Counted from the stretch's first letter, positions 46,839 through 55,954 are shown. The stretch is 64,000 nt of DNA from Leisingera sp. SS27 (GCF_028368855.1 NZ_JAQNCY010000001.1:558001-622000); one strand, 5' to 3'. Notes: generated from the letters alone by a model not told the origin. A program made the numbers and translations.

Positions 46839-46883
46839 CAAATTTCTTCGAAGAAATTTGCCAAGAAACTTCGAAGTTTCTTG
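46839..46883. terminator. Two adjacent 22-bp perfect palindromes (bidirectional terminator?)
   Basis: 46839-46860 and 46862-46883 are each perfect 22-bp palindromes centred on TTCGAA, one base apart, between the convergent desaturase and anmK genes. Each can form a hairpin on either strand. Confidence 0.6.
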
Positions 46884-46900
46884 TCCGCCCGGTCACAACC

Positions 46901-48010
46901 TCACACCCCCGGCACACTCACCACGCCGCCGCCCACGCAAGCGCGCACCCCAGTGGTCCCAGGCGCTGATGTCGGCATCCCGCGCGCCACCCGCACCGCC
47001 AGATGGGCAAAGGCCTGCGCCTCCAGCATGTCGCCGTCCAGCCCTGCGTCCTCCACCGGCTTTACCGGACAATCGAGCGACACACGCAGCATCTCCATCA
47101 GCACCGGGTTGTGCCGCCCGCCGCCGGTGACCAGCACCATCTCCGGCGGCTCGGGGCAATGCTCCATGCCCTGCGCCACGGCGGCGGCGCACATGGCTAT
47201 CAGGGTGGCCGCAGCATCCGCGTCGCTCAGCTCATTGACCAGTTCAACCATCTCAGCAAAATCGTTCCTGTCCAGCGACTTGGGCGGCATTCTTGAAAAA
47301 TAGGGTTCGGCCAGGAACAGCTCCAGCGCACCGGTTTCAACGGTGCCGGACCGCGCCACCTTGCCGTCCGCGTCCCAGGGAATGCCCAAACGCTCCTGCA
47401 CCAGATCATTGACAGGCGCATTGGCCGGGCCGGTGTCAAAGGCCAACAGCGCTCCTGGCTCCTCCGGCCTGTCAAACCGCGGATCCACATAAGTCAGGTT
47501 GCCAACCCCGCCCAGGTTCAGGAAACACAAGGGTTTCTCAGCGCCGATGTATTTGGCGCAGGCAAAGTGAAAGAACGGCGCCAGCGGCGCGCCCTCGCCG
47601 CCCATCGCTACATCGTCCGTGCGGAAATCCCAGACCACCGGCTTGCCCAGCTTTTCGGCCAATGCAGCACCGTCGCCGACCTGCAGCGTGCCCTGCAGCC
47701 GCGGCGCATGGGCCAGCGTCTGGCCGTGAAAGCCGATGATTTCCACTTCGCCGAACTCCGCCAGCGCCGCCGCATGGGCCGCATCGCAGACCGCTGCCGC
47801 GGCCTCAACCTCCGGCCCCGCCCACTTGCCAAGGCCCGCCCGCAGCACCCGGCGCTCCTCCGCCGAATACTCGCGGTAGCTGCTCTCGCCGAACCCGTGA
47901 ATGCGCGCGCCGTCGGTCACCACCACCGCCGCATCCACCCCGTCCAGCGAGGTGCCGCTCATCGCACCCAGCGCCCTGACCGCACCCGTTTTTGCAATGG
48001 CCCTGCTCAT
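46901..48010 (-). CDS. anmK: Anhydro-N-acetylmuramic acid kinase
   Basis: 369 residues. [18 protein letters not shown] is the ATP/substrate loop; [40 protein letters not shown] and [14 protein letters not shown] complete the AnmK pattern. It hydrolyses and phosphorylates anhMurNAc to MurNAc-6-P during peptidoglycan recycling. The ATG at 48010 gives the usual length. Divergent from tyrS (143 bp). Confidence 0.92.
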   Translation of the reverse strand: MSRAIAKTGAVRALGAMSGTSLDGVDAAVVVTDGARIHGFGESSYREYSAEERRVLRAGLGKWAGPEVEAAAAVCDAAHAAALAEFGEVEIIGFHGQTLAHAPRLQGTLQVGDGAALAEKLGKPVVWDFRTDDVAMGGEGAPLAPFFHFACAKYIGAEKPLCFLNLGGVGNLTYVDPRFDRPEEPGALLAFDTGPANAPVNDLVQERLGIPWDADGKVARSGTVETGALELFLAEPYFSRMPPKSLDRNDFAEMVELVNELSDADAAATLIAMCAAAVAQGMEHCPEPPEMVLVTGGGRHNPVLMEMLRVSLDCPVKPVEDAGLDGDMLEAQAFAHLAVRVARGMPTSAPGTTGVRACVGGGVVSVPGV

Positions 48011-48153
48011 GGCCTGCCCCCATCCTTCAGGATCCGGGCCGTACCGCCCGTTGCAGGGGATACTACAGCGCATATTTTGCCGGGAAAACAGGTTCCAACC
48101 GGCGTCAATGCGATTTATAGGGCATGGTGCAAAACCATAGACCGAGGCATGTT

Positions 48154-49410
48154 ATGACCTACACACCGAAATCGGATTTCGTCGCAGTCATGATGGAACG
48201 CGGGTTCCTCGCGGACTGCACCGATTATCAGGGCCTGGACGACGCCCTGCTGCAAGGTGTGCGCCCGGCCTATATCGGCTTTGACGCCACAGCGAAATCG
48301 CTGCACGTCGGCTCGCTTATCCAGATCATGATGCTGCGCTGGTTCCAGAAGACCGGCCACCAGCCGATCACCCTGATGGGCGGCGGCACCACCAAGGTGG
48401 GCGACCCCTCTTTCCGCGCAGATGAGCGCCCGCTGCTGACCGAATCCCAGATCGACGACAATATCGCGGGCATCAAGAAGGTGTTCTCGGCCTATATCGA
48501 CTACGACAGCGACGCGCCGAACAAGGCGCTGATGCTGAACAACGCCGAATGGCTGGACGGGCTGAACTACCTGGAATTCCTGCGCGACATCGGCCGCCAT
48601 TTCTCGGTGAACCGGATGCTGTCGTTCGAGAGCGTCAAGTCCCGCCTCGACCGCGAGCAGTCCCTGTCATTCCTCGAATTCAACTACATGATCCTGCAGG
48701 CCTATGACTTCATGGAGCTGAACCGCCGCTACGGCTGCATCCTGCAGATGGGCGGCTCGGACCAATGGGGCAATATCGTCAACGGCATCGACCTGACGCG
48801 CCGCACCATCGAGCATGAGGTCTATGGCCTCACCTCGCCGCTCTTGACCACCTCGGACGGCAAGAAGATGGGCAAGTCGCAGGACGGTGCGGTCTGGCTC
48901 AACGCCGAAATGCGTTCCCCATATGAGTTCTGGCAGTTCTGGCGCAATACCACCGATGCTGACGTCGGCCGCTTCCTCAAGCTCTACACCGAACTGCCGG
49001 TGGAGGAATGCGAGCGCATCGGCGCCCTGCAAGGCTCTGAGATCAACGAGGGCAAGGTGATCCTCGCCAATGAGGTGACCAAGCTTCTCCATGGTGCCGA
49101 GTCCGCGGCGGCTGCCGAGGCCACCGCCCGCGAGGTATTCGAGAAAGGCGGCGTGGGCGATGACCTGCCCACCCTGTCGCTGACGCCTGCCGATCTCGGC
49201 GACGGCATTTCGATCGTTCAGCTGATCGTGAAATCCGGCCTCGCCAAATCCGGCAAGGACGCCAAGCGGCTGATCAGTGAAAACGGCGCCCGGATCGACG
49301 ACCAGCCGCTGACCGATGCCGGCCTGATGATCGACGCAGGCGCACTGTCCTCGCCGATCAAGCTGAGCGCCGGCAAAAAGCGCCACGCGCTGGTGCGGCT
49401 GGACGGCTGA
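48154..49410 (+). CDS. tyrS: Tyrosyl-tRNA synthetase
   Basis: 418 residues, class I synthetase. The HIGH-type motif is HVGS at 51-54 in AKSLHVGSL, the KMSKS-type motif is KKMGKS, and [17 protein letters not shown] binds tyrosine. A C-terminal S4 domain follows ([20 protein letters not shown]). GAGG lies six bases before the chosen ATG; an ATG 30 bases upstream is less likely. Confidence 0.96.
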   Translation: MTYTPKSDFVAVMMERGFLADCTDYQGLDDALLQGVRPAYIGFDATAKSLHVGSLIQIMMLRWFQKTGHQPITLMGGGTTKVGDPSFRADERPLLTESQIDDNIAGIKKVFSAYIDYDSDAPNKALMLNNAEWLDGLNYLEFLRDIGRHFSVNRMLSFESVKSRLDREQSLSFLEFNYMILQAYDFMELNRRYGCILQMGGSDQWGNIVNGIDLTRRTIEHEVYGLTSPLLTTSDGKKMGKSQDGAVWLNAEMRSPYEFWQFWRNTTDADVGRFLKLYTELPVEECERIGALQGSEINEGKVILANEVTKLLHGAESAAAAEATAREVFEKGGVGDDLPTLSLTPADLGDGISIVQLIVKSGLAKSGKDAKRLISENGARIDDQPLTDAGLMIDAGALSSPIKLSAGKKRHALVRLDG

Positions 49411-49429
49411 ACCTTCTGACATAAAACCG

Positions 49430-49459
49430 AAAAAGGGAGCCGCCGCGCTCCCTTTTTTG
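49430..49459 (+). terminator. Intrinsic terminator of tyrS
   Basis: AAAGGGAGC-cgccgc-GCTCCCTTT with a run of six T after the stem, 20 bp after the stop. Confidence 0.92.
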
Positions 49460-49512
49460 TTGCCCGCAGATGCTCCCGCCCGTTCCAGCCCCTTCAAAGA
49501 CGGGTCCTCACG

Positions 49513-49539
49513 GTTGGGCCGGGCGCCGCTGCGCGGCGC
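49513..49539 (-). repeat. Hairpin module 3 of the mosaic element (inverted, near copy C)
   Basis: On the minus strand GCGCCGC-gca-GCGGCGC is followed by CCGGCCCAAC, sharing a 17-base identity with the module near copy A. It is inverted relative to the core element. Confidence 0.5.
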
Positions 49540-49578
49540 GCCAGCACATCCCCGTAACGCCCCACTCAGGCCAGCCCC

Positions 49579-49698
49579 GGGTCAAGGGCCGCCCAAGCGG
49601 CCGTGCGCAGCACGGGTCCCCCTTGAGGCGGGGATGGCCGGGATACACTGAAACAGGCGCCTTAAGGGCAAACCTGCCCTTAGGCGCCTCTCAGCAAA
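49579..49698 (+). repeat. 120-bp structured intergenic element, copy C
   Basis: Outer stem TCAAGGG/CCCTTGA encloses GGCCGC/GCGGCC and CGTGC/GCACG hairpins. It ends with GGCGCCTTAAGGGCA-aacc-TGCCCTTAGGCGCC (one bulged T) and TCTCAGCAAA. Same length and plan as copies A and B. Confidence 0.75.
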
Positions 49699-49708
49699 TC
49701 ATCCTGCC

Positions 49709-49846
49709 TCAGAAAAACAGCGCCTCCACCAGGGTCAGCACCAGAAAAACCGGCACCGACAGGCCGATGGCGATCAGCAGCGCTGCCGCCTTGGTCATCC
49801 GCGGGGCAGCAGCCGTCCGCCCCATGATCCGTTTTGCTTTTCTCAT
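49709..49846 (-). CDS. Small single-helix membrane protein (putative)
   Basis: 45 residues: a basic start (MRKAKRIMGRTAAAPR) and one membrane helix (KAAALLIAIGLSVPVFLVLT then LVEALFF). The composition is that of a real small membrane protein, but the ribosome-binding site is weak. Divergent from the acetyltransferase gene. Confidence 0.4.
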   Translation of the reverse strand: MRKAKRIMGRTAAAPRMTKAAALLIAIGLSVPVFLVLTLVEALFF

Positions 49847-49892
49847 ACTCAAAATTAACCATGATTTAGGTTTCCAGCGCGTTAATGGCCCC

Positions 49893-50810
49893 ATGTTCGA
49901 CAGCGCCTCCGATCCCGAATTGCCAGCAGCCGCAACCGCCCGCCCCCAGCCCCGTGCCCTCCAGCAAGCGCCGGAATTTGCCCGCGCGTTGATGGCCTGC
50001 GGCCAGGAGCCGCTGACGCTGGAGGGTACTTTGGTGCTGCGCCGCCGCTTCCCCGGCGGACTGCGGCTGGCAATGGTAAACCGGGCAGATCTGACTGATC
50101 CCACGCCCCTGCTGGCAGCCCTGCGCGCAGGCGGCTTTGCCCGGACGCCGCTGATCCTGTCGCCCGAGTCCCCGGCCCCGCACCTTGCACGCCTCGGCGC
50201 CGTGCCGCTGGCCACACCCGCCCATGCCGCGCTCTGGGATCTGACAGGCGAGCCGGACCAGCGCCGCGCAGCCCTGCACCAGAAATGGCGCAACCGGCTT
50301 AAACACGGTGAGGCGCAAAACCTCCGCCTCGCCCGCCAGAACCTGCCCCATGACGTGCGCCACTGGCTGTTTCGGGCCGACGCGGCACAGCAAACCCGGC
50401 GCGGATACCGCAGCTGGCCCATCGGCCTCACTCTCGCCTATGCACGCGAAAACAAGGGGCAGGCAAAATTGTTCCAGGCGTTTGAAGGCAAGGAGCCGAT
50501 TGCAGCCATCCTGATCCTCACCCACGGCAGCACCGCCACCTACCACATCGCCCACACCACCGCCCGCGGCAAGCAGCTCAGCGCCCACCCGCTTTTGCTG
50601 TGGGAGGCCGCGAACTGGCTCGCTGCCAAGGGCATCTGCCGCCTCGACCTCGGTCTCATCAATTCCGAGGACGCCGCGGGCCTTGCCCGCTTCAAGCTCG
50701 GCACCGGCGCAAGGCTCCATCGGCTGGGCGGCACCTGGGGCCTCTGGCCGCCGCTGGGCCGCCTGCTGCAACCGCTGTCGTTGCTCGACCGCCGCCTGAT
50801 GGGCGCGTAA
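49893..50810 (+). CDS. GNAT/FemAB-like acyltransferase
   Basis: 305 residues. The C-terminal half has the BioF2/FemAB-like acetyltransferase pattern: QKWRNRLKHGEAQNL, GKEPIAAILILTHGSTATYH and RGKQLSAHPLLLWEAANWLA, then RLDLGLINSEDAAGLARFKLG. Relatives transfer acyl or aminoacyl groups onto cell-surface compounds. The substrate is unknown. Confidence 0.75.
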   Translation: MFDSASDPELPAAATARPQPRALQQAPEFARALMACGQEPLTLEGTLVLRRRFPGGLRLAMVNRADLTDPTPLLAALRAGGFARTPLILSPESPAPHLARLGAVPLATPAHAALWDLTGEPDQRRAALHQKWRNRLKHGEAQNLRLARQNLPHDVRHWLFRADAAQQTRRGYRSWPIGLTLAYARENKGQAKLFQAFEGKEPIAAILILTHGSTATYHIAHTTARGKQLSAHPLLLWEAANWLAAKGICRLDLGLINSEDAAGLARFKLGTGARLHRLGGTWGLWPPLGRLLQPLSLLDRRLMGA

Positions 50811-50861
50811 CCCCCCGCGACGCCCCGTCCCGCTGGACAGATGCCCGGCCCCTCCATTATA

Positions 50862-50875
50862 TGAACACACGTTCA
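50862..50875. promoter_or_regulatory. Palindromic operator-like site upstream of the SDR gene
   Basis: TGAAC-ACAC-GTTCA, a palindrome 23 bp before the start codon. It is in the position of a TetR-type operator. No regulator gene is adjacent. Confidence 0.4.
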
Positions 50876-50898
50876 GATAACCGGGAGGAGCCCCGCTC

Positions 50899-51654
50899 AT
50901 GAAACTTGCAGACACCGCAGCCGTTGTAACCGGCGGCGCCTCCGGCCTGGGTGAGGCCACCGCGCGCTACTTCGCCGAACAAGGCGCCCAGGTCACCATC
51001 CTCGACCGCGACGCCGAGCGCGGCACCCAGGTGGCCGAGGAAATCGGCGGGTACTTCGCCCAGACAGATGTCACCAGCGAAGAGTCGGTCTCTGCCGCCA
51101 TCGCCCATGCGGTGGAAATGATGGGCAAGATCACCGCCTGCGTGAATTGTGCCGGCATTGCCACCGGCGCCAAGACCGTGGGCAAGGACGGTGCGCATCC
51201 GCTGGATGCCTACAAGCGCACAATCGACATCAACCTTGTCGGCACCTTCAACGTCGCCCGCCTCGCCGCTGTCGAGATTGCCAAGAACACCCCCGACGCG
51301 GACAACGCCCGCGGCGTGATCATCAACACCGCCTCCATTGCGGCCTTTGACGGCCAAAAAGGCCAGGCTGCCTATGCCGCCTCCAAAGGCGGGGTTGCCG
51401 GCATGTGCCTGCCAATGGCGCGGGATCTCGCGTCCTTGGGCATCCGGGTGATGACCATCGCACCCGGCATCTTCATGACCCCGATGCTGGCCGGCCTGCC
51501 GGAAGAGGTGCAGCAGCAGCTGGCCGCCGACGTTCCCAACCCCGCCCGCCTGGGCGACCCGCGCGAATTCGGCCGTCTCGCCGGTTTCATCACCGAAATG
51601 GGCTACCTCAACGGCGAGGTCATCCGCATCGACGGCGCCCTGCGCATGCGCTGA
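50899..51654 (+). CDS. SDR oxidoreductase, 3-hydroxyacyl-CoA dehydrogenase type II-like
   Basis: 251 residues. The NAD site is [24 protein letters not shown] and the catalytic Ser, Tyr and Lys in NTASIAAF and AYAASKGGV are present. The pattern ([12 protein letters not shown], and a C-terminal [12 protein letters not shown]) is that of HSD10-type dehydrogenases used in branched-chain or fatty-acid oxidation. GGGAGG precedes the ATG. Confidence 0.88.
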   Translation: MKLADTAAVVTGGASGLGEATARYFAEQGAQVTILDRDAERGTQVAEEIGGYFAQTDVTSEESVSAAIAHAVEMMGKITACVNCAGIATGAKTVGKDGAHPLDAYKRTIDINLVGTFNVARLAAVEIAKNTPDADNARGVIINTASIAAFDGQKGQAAYAASKGGVAGMCLPMARDLASLGIRVMTIAPGIFMTPMLAGLPEEVQQQLAADVPNPARLGDPREFGRLAGFITEMGYLNGEVIRIDGALRMR

Positions 51655-51673
51655 TGCCCCTTCCGTTGCGGGC

Positions 51674-51852
51674 GGGTCAAGGGGTGAGCAAGCTCCCTGG
51701 AAACGCTCCGGGGGAGCGTTTCGCTTGCGAACGGGCGGAGCCCAAAGCGGCGGCGCTTGACCCGTTCACCCTTGAGAGGCGGCCTCAACAAGAAACACAC
51801 TCGTGATGGCGTCTTGAGGGGCACTCCTGCCCCTCAAGCGCTTCTCAGCAAA
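51674..51852 (+). repeat. Structured intergenic element, copy D (179 bp, with inserted module)
   Basis: The same borders as the 120-bp copies: GGGTCAAGGG at the start, CCCTTGA then AACACACTCGTGATGG, the hairpin CTTGAGGGGCA-ctcc-TGCCCCTCAAG and the end TTCTCAGCAAA. It is 59 bp longer because module 2 lies inside the outer stem. The gap between the SDR and O-acetyltransferase genes (340 bp) holds little else. Confidence 0.7.
51698..51743 (+). repeat. Hairpin module 2 of the mosaic element (inside copy D)
   Basis: GAAACGCTCC-ggg-GGAGCGTTTC followed by TTGCGAACGGGCGGAGCCC. The stem differs from copy B by paired changes that keep all ten base pairs. Confidence 0.6.
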
Positions 51853-51860
51853 GTCCCTTC

Positions 51861-51887
51861 GCACCGCGCCAGCGGTGCCTGGCCCAA
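51861..51887 (+). repeat. Hairpin module 3 of the mosaic element (copy D)
   Basis: GCACCGC-gcca-GCGGTGC followed by CTGGCCCAA, again with compensating changes compared with the module near copies A and C. Confidence 0.45.
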
Positions 51888-51994
51888 GGCCGCACAAAGG
51901 CGCGTTGGCGCAGCCAAGGCACCTGCGGACGCGGGAGCACCACGCCGATTGACAATCCGTTCACCCCGCCCTTCACTCCTGTCAGGAGGCCCGG

Positions 51995-52549
51995 ATGAGC
52001 AAAACCGAACGGCAGAAAATGCAGGATGGCGACTGGTACCGTTGCCAGGACAGCGAACTGGGGGCGTTGCAGCACAAGGCCCGGGTTGCCGTGCATCAGC
52101 ACAACACCGCAGCGCCCGATCCGGGAGCCCAGCTCAGCCCGCCGCTGGCCAGCCTCTTTGCCGCCCACGGTGAAAACTGCCTGATCGAGGCGCCCTTCCA
52201 CTGCGCCTACGGCATCAACATCCGCCTGGGCCGCAACGTCTACATGAACGCAGGCTGCACCATTCTGGACACTGCCCCTGTCAGCATCGGCGATGGCACC
52301 ATGCTGGGGCCGTATGTGCAGATCTACTGCGCCCAGCACCACAAAGACAAAGACTTACGGGCGAAGGGCCTGGAAATCGCCCATCCCGTCACGCTCGGCG
52401 CAAACGTCTGGATCGGCGGCGGCGCGATCATCCTGCCAGGCGTTACAATCGGCGACGGCGCCATTGTCGGCGCAGGCGCCGTGGTGACCAAAGACGTCGC
52501 TGCCGGCGAAACCGTGACAGGCAATCCCGCCCGCTCCCGGCAGAGATAG
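51995..52549 (+). CDS. Sugar O-acetyltransferase (Maa/NodL-like)
   Basis: 184 residues of the left-handed beta-helix hexapeptide-repeat fold. An N-terminal Mac domain (TERQKMQDGDWYRCQDSELG) precedes the repeats; YGINIRLGRNVYMNAGCTIL, the catalytic His in IYCAQHHKD, and NVWIGGGAIILPGVTIGDGA are typical of maltose/galactoside acetyltransferases. The acceptor sugar is unknown. AGGAGG lies seven bases before the ATG. Confidence 0.9.
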   Translation: MSKTERQKMQDGDWYRCQDSELGALQHKARVAVHQHNTAAPDPGAQLSPPLASLFAAHGENCLIEAPFHCAYGINIRLGRNVYMNAGCTILDTAPVSIGDGTMLGPYVQIYCAQHHKDKDLRAKGLEIAHPVTLGANVWIGGGAIILPGVTIGDGAIVGAGAVVTKDVAAGETVTGNPARSRQR

Positions 52550-52631
52550 CGAAAAGGTAAAGCTTGCGCCCGCAACCTTCACCCTCAGTTCATCTTTCTT
52601 GATAGTTTACAAAGTTTTACGACAGCATCTT

Positions 52632-52677
52632 TGACCAAATGTTTCGCGCGCGAAACATTTGGTCAGGCGTCCTGACC
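52632..52677. terminator. 34-bp perfect palindrome overlapping a second hairpin
   Basis: 52632-52665 is a perfect 34-bp palindrome centred on GCGCGC. Its last bases also start GGTCAGG-cgt-CCTGACC (52661-52677). It lies between convergent genes, so a bidirectional terminator is the simplest reading. Confidence 0.6.
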
Positions 52678-52694
52678 TAACTGAAGAACCAGCC

Positions 52695-54503
52695 TCACCC
52701 CCCCGCCTTCTCCTCCAGTTCCAGCCATTCCTCTTCGGCGGCGGACAGCTTTTCCTGCCGCTCCACCAGCGCCTCGGTGGCCTTCTTGAACTTCACTGGC
52801 TCGCGGGTGAACAGCTCCGGATCGCTCATCAGCTCCTGCAGCTTGCCGATCTCCGCCTCCAGCCGTTCAATCTCAGCCGGCAGCGCCTCAAGCCGGTGCT
52901 TCTCCTTGAAGCTGAGGCCGTCCTTGGGCTGGCTTTCCTGCTTGGGCCTTGCCTTGGCAGGCTTCGCCTTCTCCGGCTTCTCAGCACCCTCCAGCGGGCC
53001 CCGCTGCGCGATGTAGTCGCTCCAGCCGCCAGCATAGGCGGTGGCCTTGCCGTTGCCTTCCATTGCAATGGTGGCGGTCGCCACCCGGTCCAGGAAATCC
53101 CGGTCGTGGCTGACCAGCAGCACCGTGCCGTCGTAATTGTCCAAGAGCTCCTGCAGCAGGTCCAGCGTCTCCACATCCAGATCGTTGGTCGGCTCATCCA
53201 AAACCAGCAGGTTCGAGGACCGCGCCATCAGCCGCGCCAAGAGCAGCCGCGCTTTCTCGCCGCCCGACAGCGACCGCACCGGCGCCCGCGCCTGCCGCTC
53301 GTCGAACAGGAATTCCTTGAGGTAGCCCACTACATGCTTGGGCTGGCCGCGCACCATCACCTGATCCGCCTTGCCGGAAATGCCCAGCAGCGGGTCCGCG
53401 GTCAGATTCTCCCACAGGGTCGAATCGCCGTCCAGCTGGTCGCGGGTCTGGTCGAACAGGGCAAGTTCCAGATTTGTACCCAGCTGCACCTTGCCTGCAT
53501 CCGGGTCTTCCATTCCCAACAGCATCTTCAGCAGCGTTGTCTTGCCTGCGCCATTCGGGCCGACAAAAGCCACCCGGTCGCCGCGCTGTACCTTCAGCGA
53601 GAAGTCCCTGACGATCTGCTTGCCGCCAAACGCCTTGCTCAGGCCTTCAGCCTCGATCACCTTGCGGCCTGACTTCGGCCCGGCCTCCAGCGCCATCTCG
53701 GCCGCGCCTTGCCGCTTGATCTGACCTGCGCGTTCCGCCTTCAGATCCTGCAAGGCCCTGACCCGCCCCATGTTGCGCTTGCGCCGGGCCGAGATGCCTT
53801 CCACCGCCCAGCGGCTTTCGGCTTTGATCAGCCGATTCAGCTTATGGCGCTGCATGTCCTCGTCATCCCAGACCTTGTCGCGCCAGGCTTCGAAATGCTC
53901 AAACCCCCTCTCCTGGCGGCGCACCTCGCCGCGGTCCACCCACAGAGTGGCGCGGGTCAAGACGCGCAGGAACGCCCGGTCGTGGGAGATCAGCACAAAA
54001 CCCGCACGGGTGCTCTTGAGTTCGTTCTCCAGCCAGGTGATCGCCTCGATATCCAGATGGTTCGTGGGCTCGTCCAGCAGCATCAGGTCCGGCGCCTCGG
54101 CCATCAGCTTGGCCAGGGCTGCGCGGCGGCGCTCACCGCCGGAGGCGGTCTCCACCGGGCGCGCCGGGTCGAACTTCAGCCCTTCGCCCGCGCGTTCCAC
54201 CTTGTACATTTCGCCGGGGTCCAGCGCGCTGGCGGCAAAATCGCCAAGCGTTGCAAAACCCTCCATCTTCGGGTCCTGCTCCATGTAGCCGACCGACTTG
54301 CCCGGCGGCACCACGATGTCGCCCTGATCGGCTTCAACAATCCCCGCCATCACCTTCATCAGGGTGGATTTTCCGGAGCCGTTGCGGCCCACCAGCGCCA
54401 CCCGGTCACCGGGCTGCACCACCAGATCAAGACCTGAAAAAACCGGATCGCCCCCGAAGGTCAGGGAAATGCCGGACATCTGCAAAAGAGGAATACGTGC
54501 CAT
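52695..54503 (-). CDS. uup: ABC-F family ATPase Uup
   Basis: 602 residues with two ABC domains: Walker A GRNGSGKST and GPNGAGKTT, signatures ASGGERRR and LSGGEKARL, Walker B LMLLDEPTNHLD and LLVLDEPTNDLD. The C-terminal 90 residues form the Lys/Glu coiled coil characteristic of Uup, which binds DNA and ribosomes. In E. coli, Uup affects transposon excision and ribosome function. It is a clear paralogue of the ABC-F gene at 9.5 kb, but of another subfamily. Confidence 0.92.
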   Translation of the reverse strand: MARIPLLQMSGISLTFGGDPVFSGLDLVVQPGDRVALVGRNGSGKSTLMKVMAGIVEADQGDIVVPPGKSVGYMEQDPKMEGFATLGDFAASALDPGEMYKVERAGEGLKFDPARPVETASGGERRRAALAKLMAEAPDLMLLDEPTNHLDIEAITWLENELKSTRAGFVLISHDRAFLRVLTRATLWVDRGEVRRQERGFEHFEAWRDKVWDDEDMQRHKLNRLIKAESRWAVEGISARRKRNMGRVRALQDLKAERAGQIKRQGAAEMALEAGPKSGRKVIEAEGLSKAFGGKQIVRDFSLKVQRGDRVAFVGPNGAGKTTLLKMLLGMEDPDAGKVQLGTNLELALFDQTRDQLDGDSTLWENLTADPLLGISGKADQVMVRGQPKHVVGYLKEFLFDERQARAPVRSLSGGEKARLLLARLMARSSNLLVLDEPTNDLDVETLDLLQELLDNYDGTVLLVSHDRDFLDRVATATIAMEGNGKATAYAGGWSDYIAQRGPLEGAEKPEKAKPAKARPKQESQPKDGLSFKEKHRLEALPAEIERLEAEIGKLQELMSDPELFTREPVKFKKATEALVERQEKLSAAEEEWLELEEKAGG

Positions 54504-54547
54504 GCCAGCCAGCTACCCCGGCGGCAAAATCGCGTCAACGCTCCCCG

Positions 54548-54575
54548 TTCATCTTTCCTGAAATACTCAGTCCCC
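54548..54575 (-). repeat. Short dispersed 3'-end repeat (olsB copy)
   Basis: On the minus strand GGGGACTGAGTATTTCAGGA, then AAGATGAA. It includes the stop codon of the OlsB-like gene, so the repeat overlaps the end of the coding region. Confidence 0.45.
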
Positions 54576-55313
54576 GCTGGCCACAGCCCGCAGCAGCCGC
54601 TTGCGGACGTCAGGAATGGCGCCGGTCTCCAGCCCGGTGAACACATGCAGCGTTTTCATCTGCCGGTCCACCACCGCATGGTCGCTGACCCAGCCGCCCA
54701 TCAGCAGGTATGTGCGCAACAAGGGCGGCATTTTCTGAAGGGCCTTCTTAGTTTCCGCCTCCCGCAGCGGTTCCGCGCCAAAACGCACCACCTCGGGCGC
54801 TTTGATGCCCGGCCGCCACTGCGCCGGCGCCAGATGCCGCTGCTGCAACAGCGCCAACGCCTCCGTGTAAGGTGCAGCAGAAGTGCCCGCAAAGGACGAG
54901 CAGCCAAACAGCATCTGCACGTCCTGCCCATCCACCAGGCGCGTCATCGCCCCCCAGGCGACACGCAAAATATCTGCATCCTGCCGTTTCCTGTGAATGC
55001 AGAAGCGGCCCAGTTCGGCCATCCGCCCCTCAAAAGCCTGCAAGGCGGTCAGATCATAAAACTGTGCTGAATAGCTCCGCGCCAGCTCCGCGCCACTGTC
55101 CAGCAGCAGCAGCCGGAAGCAGCAGACCAGTGCGCCGCCGGGCTGCTCCTCCACCAGAACATGGCAGCATTCGCTGTCAAAAGCATCGCTGTCTGTGCAC
55201 CCGGAGCGGAAACACTGGGCCCGCAGGGCCTGCGCCGCGGCCACATCCGCTGCACTTGCAGCCAGCCGGGCGCGATAGCGCCCCCTGCTCAGTAGCATGT
55301 CAGGTTCCGCCAT
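54567..55313 (-). CDS. OlsB-like L-ornithine N-alpha-acyltransferase
   Basis: 248 residues of the acyl-ACP-dependent GNAT-like family: ALRAQCFRSG, DSECCHVLVEE, RSYSAQFYDLTAL, the conserved AELGRFCIHRKRQDADILR, and LFGCSSFAGTSAAPY. OlsB acylates ornithine with a 3-hydroxyacyl chain, the first step to ornithine lipids, which replace phospholipids in phosphate-poor sea water. No OlsA acyltransferase gene is in view. A homologue acting on another amino acid (such as glutamine) is possible. Confidence 0.8.
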   Translation of the reverse strand: MAEPDMLLSRGRYRARLAASAADVAAAQALRAQCFRSGCTDSDAFDSECCHVLVEEQPGGALVCCFRLLLLDSGAELARSYSAQFYDLTALQAFEGRMAELGRFCIHRKRQDADILRVAWGAMTRLVDGQDVQMLFGCSSFAGTSAAPYTEALALLQQRHLAPAQWRPGIKAPEVVRFGAEPLREAETKKALQKMPPLLRTYLLMGGWVSDHAVVDRQMKTLHVFTGLETGAIPDVRKRLLRAVASGD

Positions 55314-55379
55314 GGCAGCGGCCTCCAGCTTTCCAGCTCAGACCTTAGCATATGCGCAGTGACAGAGCAGGAAGCAGTC

Positions 55380-55853
55380 CTATTCGTTGTTCAGCAGCTG
55401 ACCGGGGGCGAAATTGCCCAGGTTGCCCAACAGCTGGCGCAGGAATGTGTTGTCCTGAACGCCGGAGCTGGTCACGCGGCGCTCCAGGGGCACCACCTTG
55501 CCGTCTTCCAGGCTGTAACGCTCGATCGCCTGCACCACGCCGGATGTGTCAAAGCTGATCGCCACCAGGTCGCGCGCCACCGGCTCCGGCGCCTTGGCAC
55601 CGTAGTGGCGGAACCGGGTGGCCACGTAGTAGTAGCCGCTTTCGTTGAGCACGCCGGTTGAGGATGGAATGCCGATGGTCTCGGCCACCGAATCCCGGGT
55701 GTCGACACCCGGCACCACCTCTGCCAGCAGTTCCGGCGCCGGCACATAGCCGTGCTTGCGGTAGACCGAAGTACAGGCCGCCAGGGCCAGCCCCGCTGCC
55801 GCAAATACCGCCCCGCGCAAAACCGCCTTGAAGTGAAATGCCTTTGCAACCAT
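55380..55853 (-). CDS. bamE: Outer-membrane protein assembly factor BamE
   Basis: 157 residues with a lipoprotein signal ending LALAAC (Cys about 27). The SmpA/OmlA domain follows: YRKHGYVPAPELLAEVVPGV, TRDSVAETIGIPS and GYYYVATRFRHYG, in the longer alphaproteobacterial form. It is a lipoprotein subunit of the BAM complex. Divergent from yceD. Confidence 0.87.
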   Translation of the reverse strand: MVAKAFHFKAVLRGAVFAAAGLALAACTSVYRKHGYVPAPELLAEVVPGVDTRDSVAETIGIPSSTGVLNESGYYYVATRFRHYGAKAPEPVARDLVAISFDTSGVVQAIERYSLEDGKVVPLERRVTSSGVQDNTFLRQLLGNLGNFAPGQLLNNE

Positions 55854-55954
55854 GACTGCCCCCCAGCCTGCCGCCATCACCGGCGGCTTGAATACGTCTT
55901 TTAACCCGATTACCTAATGACCGCCTCCGGTTCAAGAAACGAAAGTCCCCGAAT

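Noticed and set aside
49470-49892. A long upstream start for the GNAT/FemAB-like gene
   Set aside because: The extension would translate element copy C and module 3. The ATG at 49893 is where protein-like composition begins.
41934-51852. CRISPR array or transposon ends as an explanation of the dispersed repeats
   Set aside because: Copies are kilobases apart with no regular spacers and no cas or transposase genes. They vary in sequence while keeping structure.
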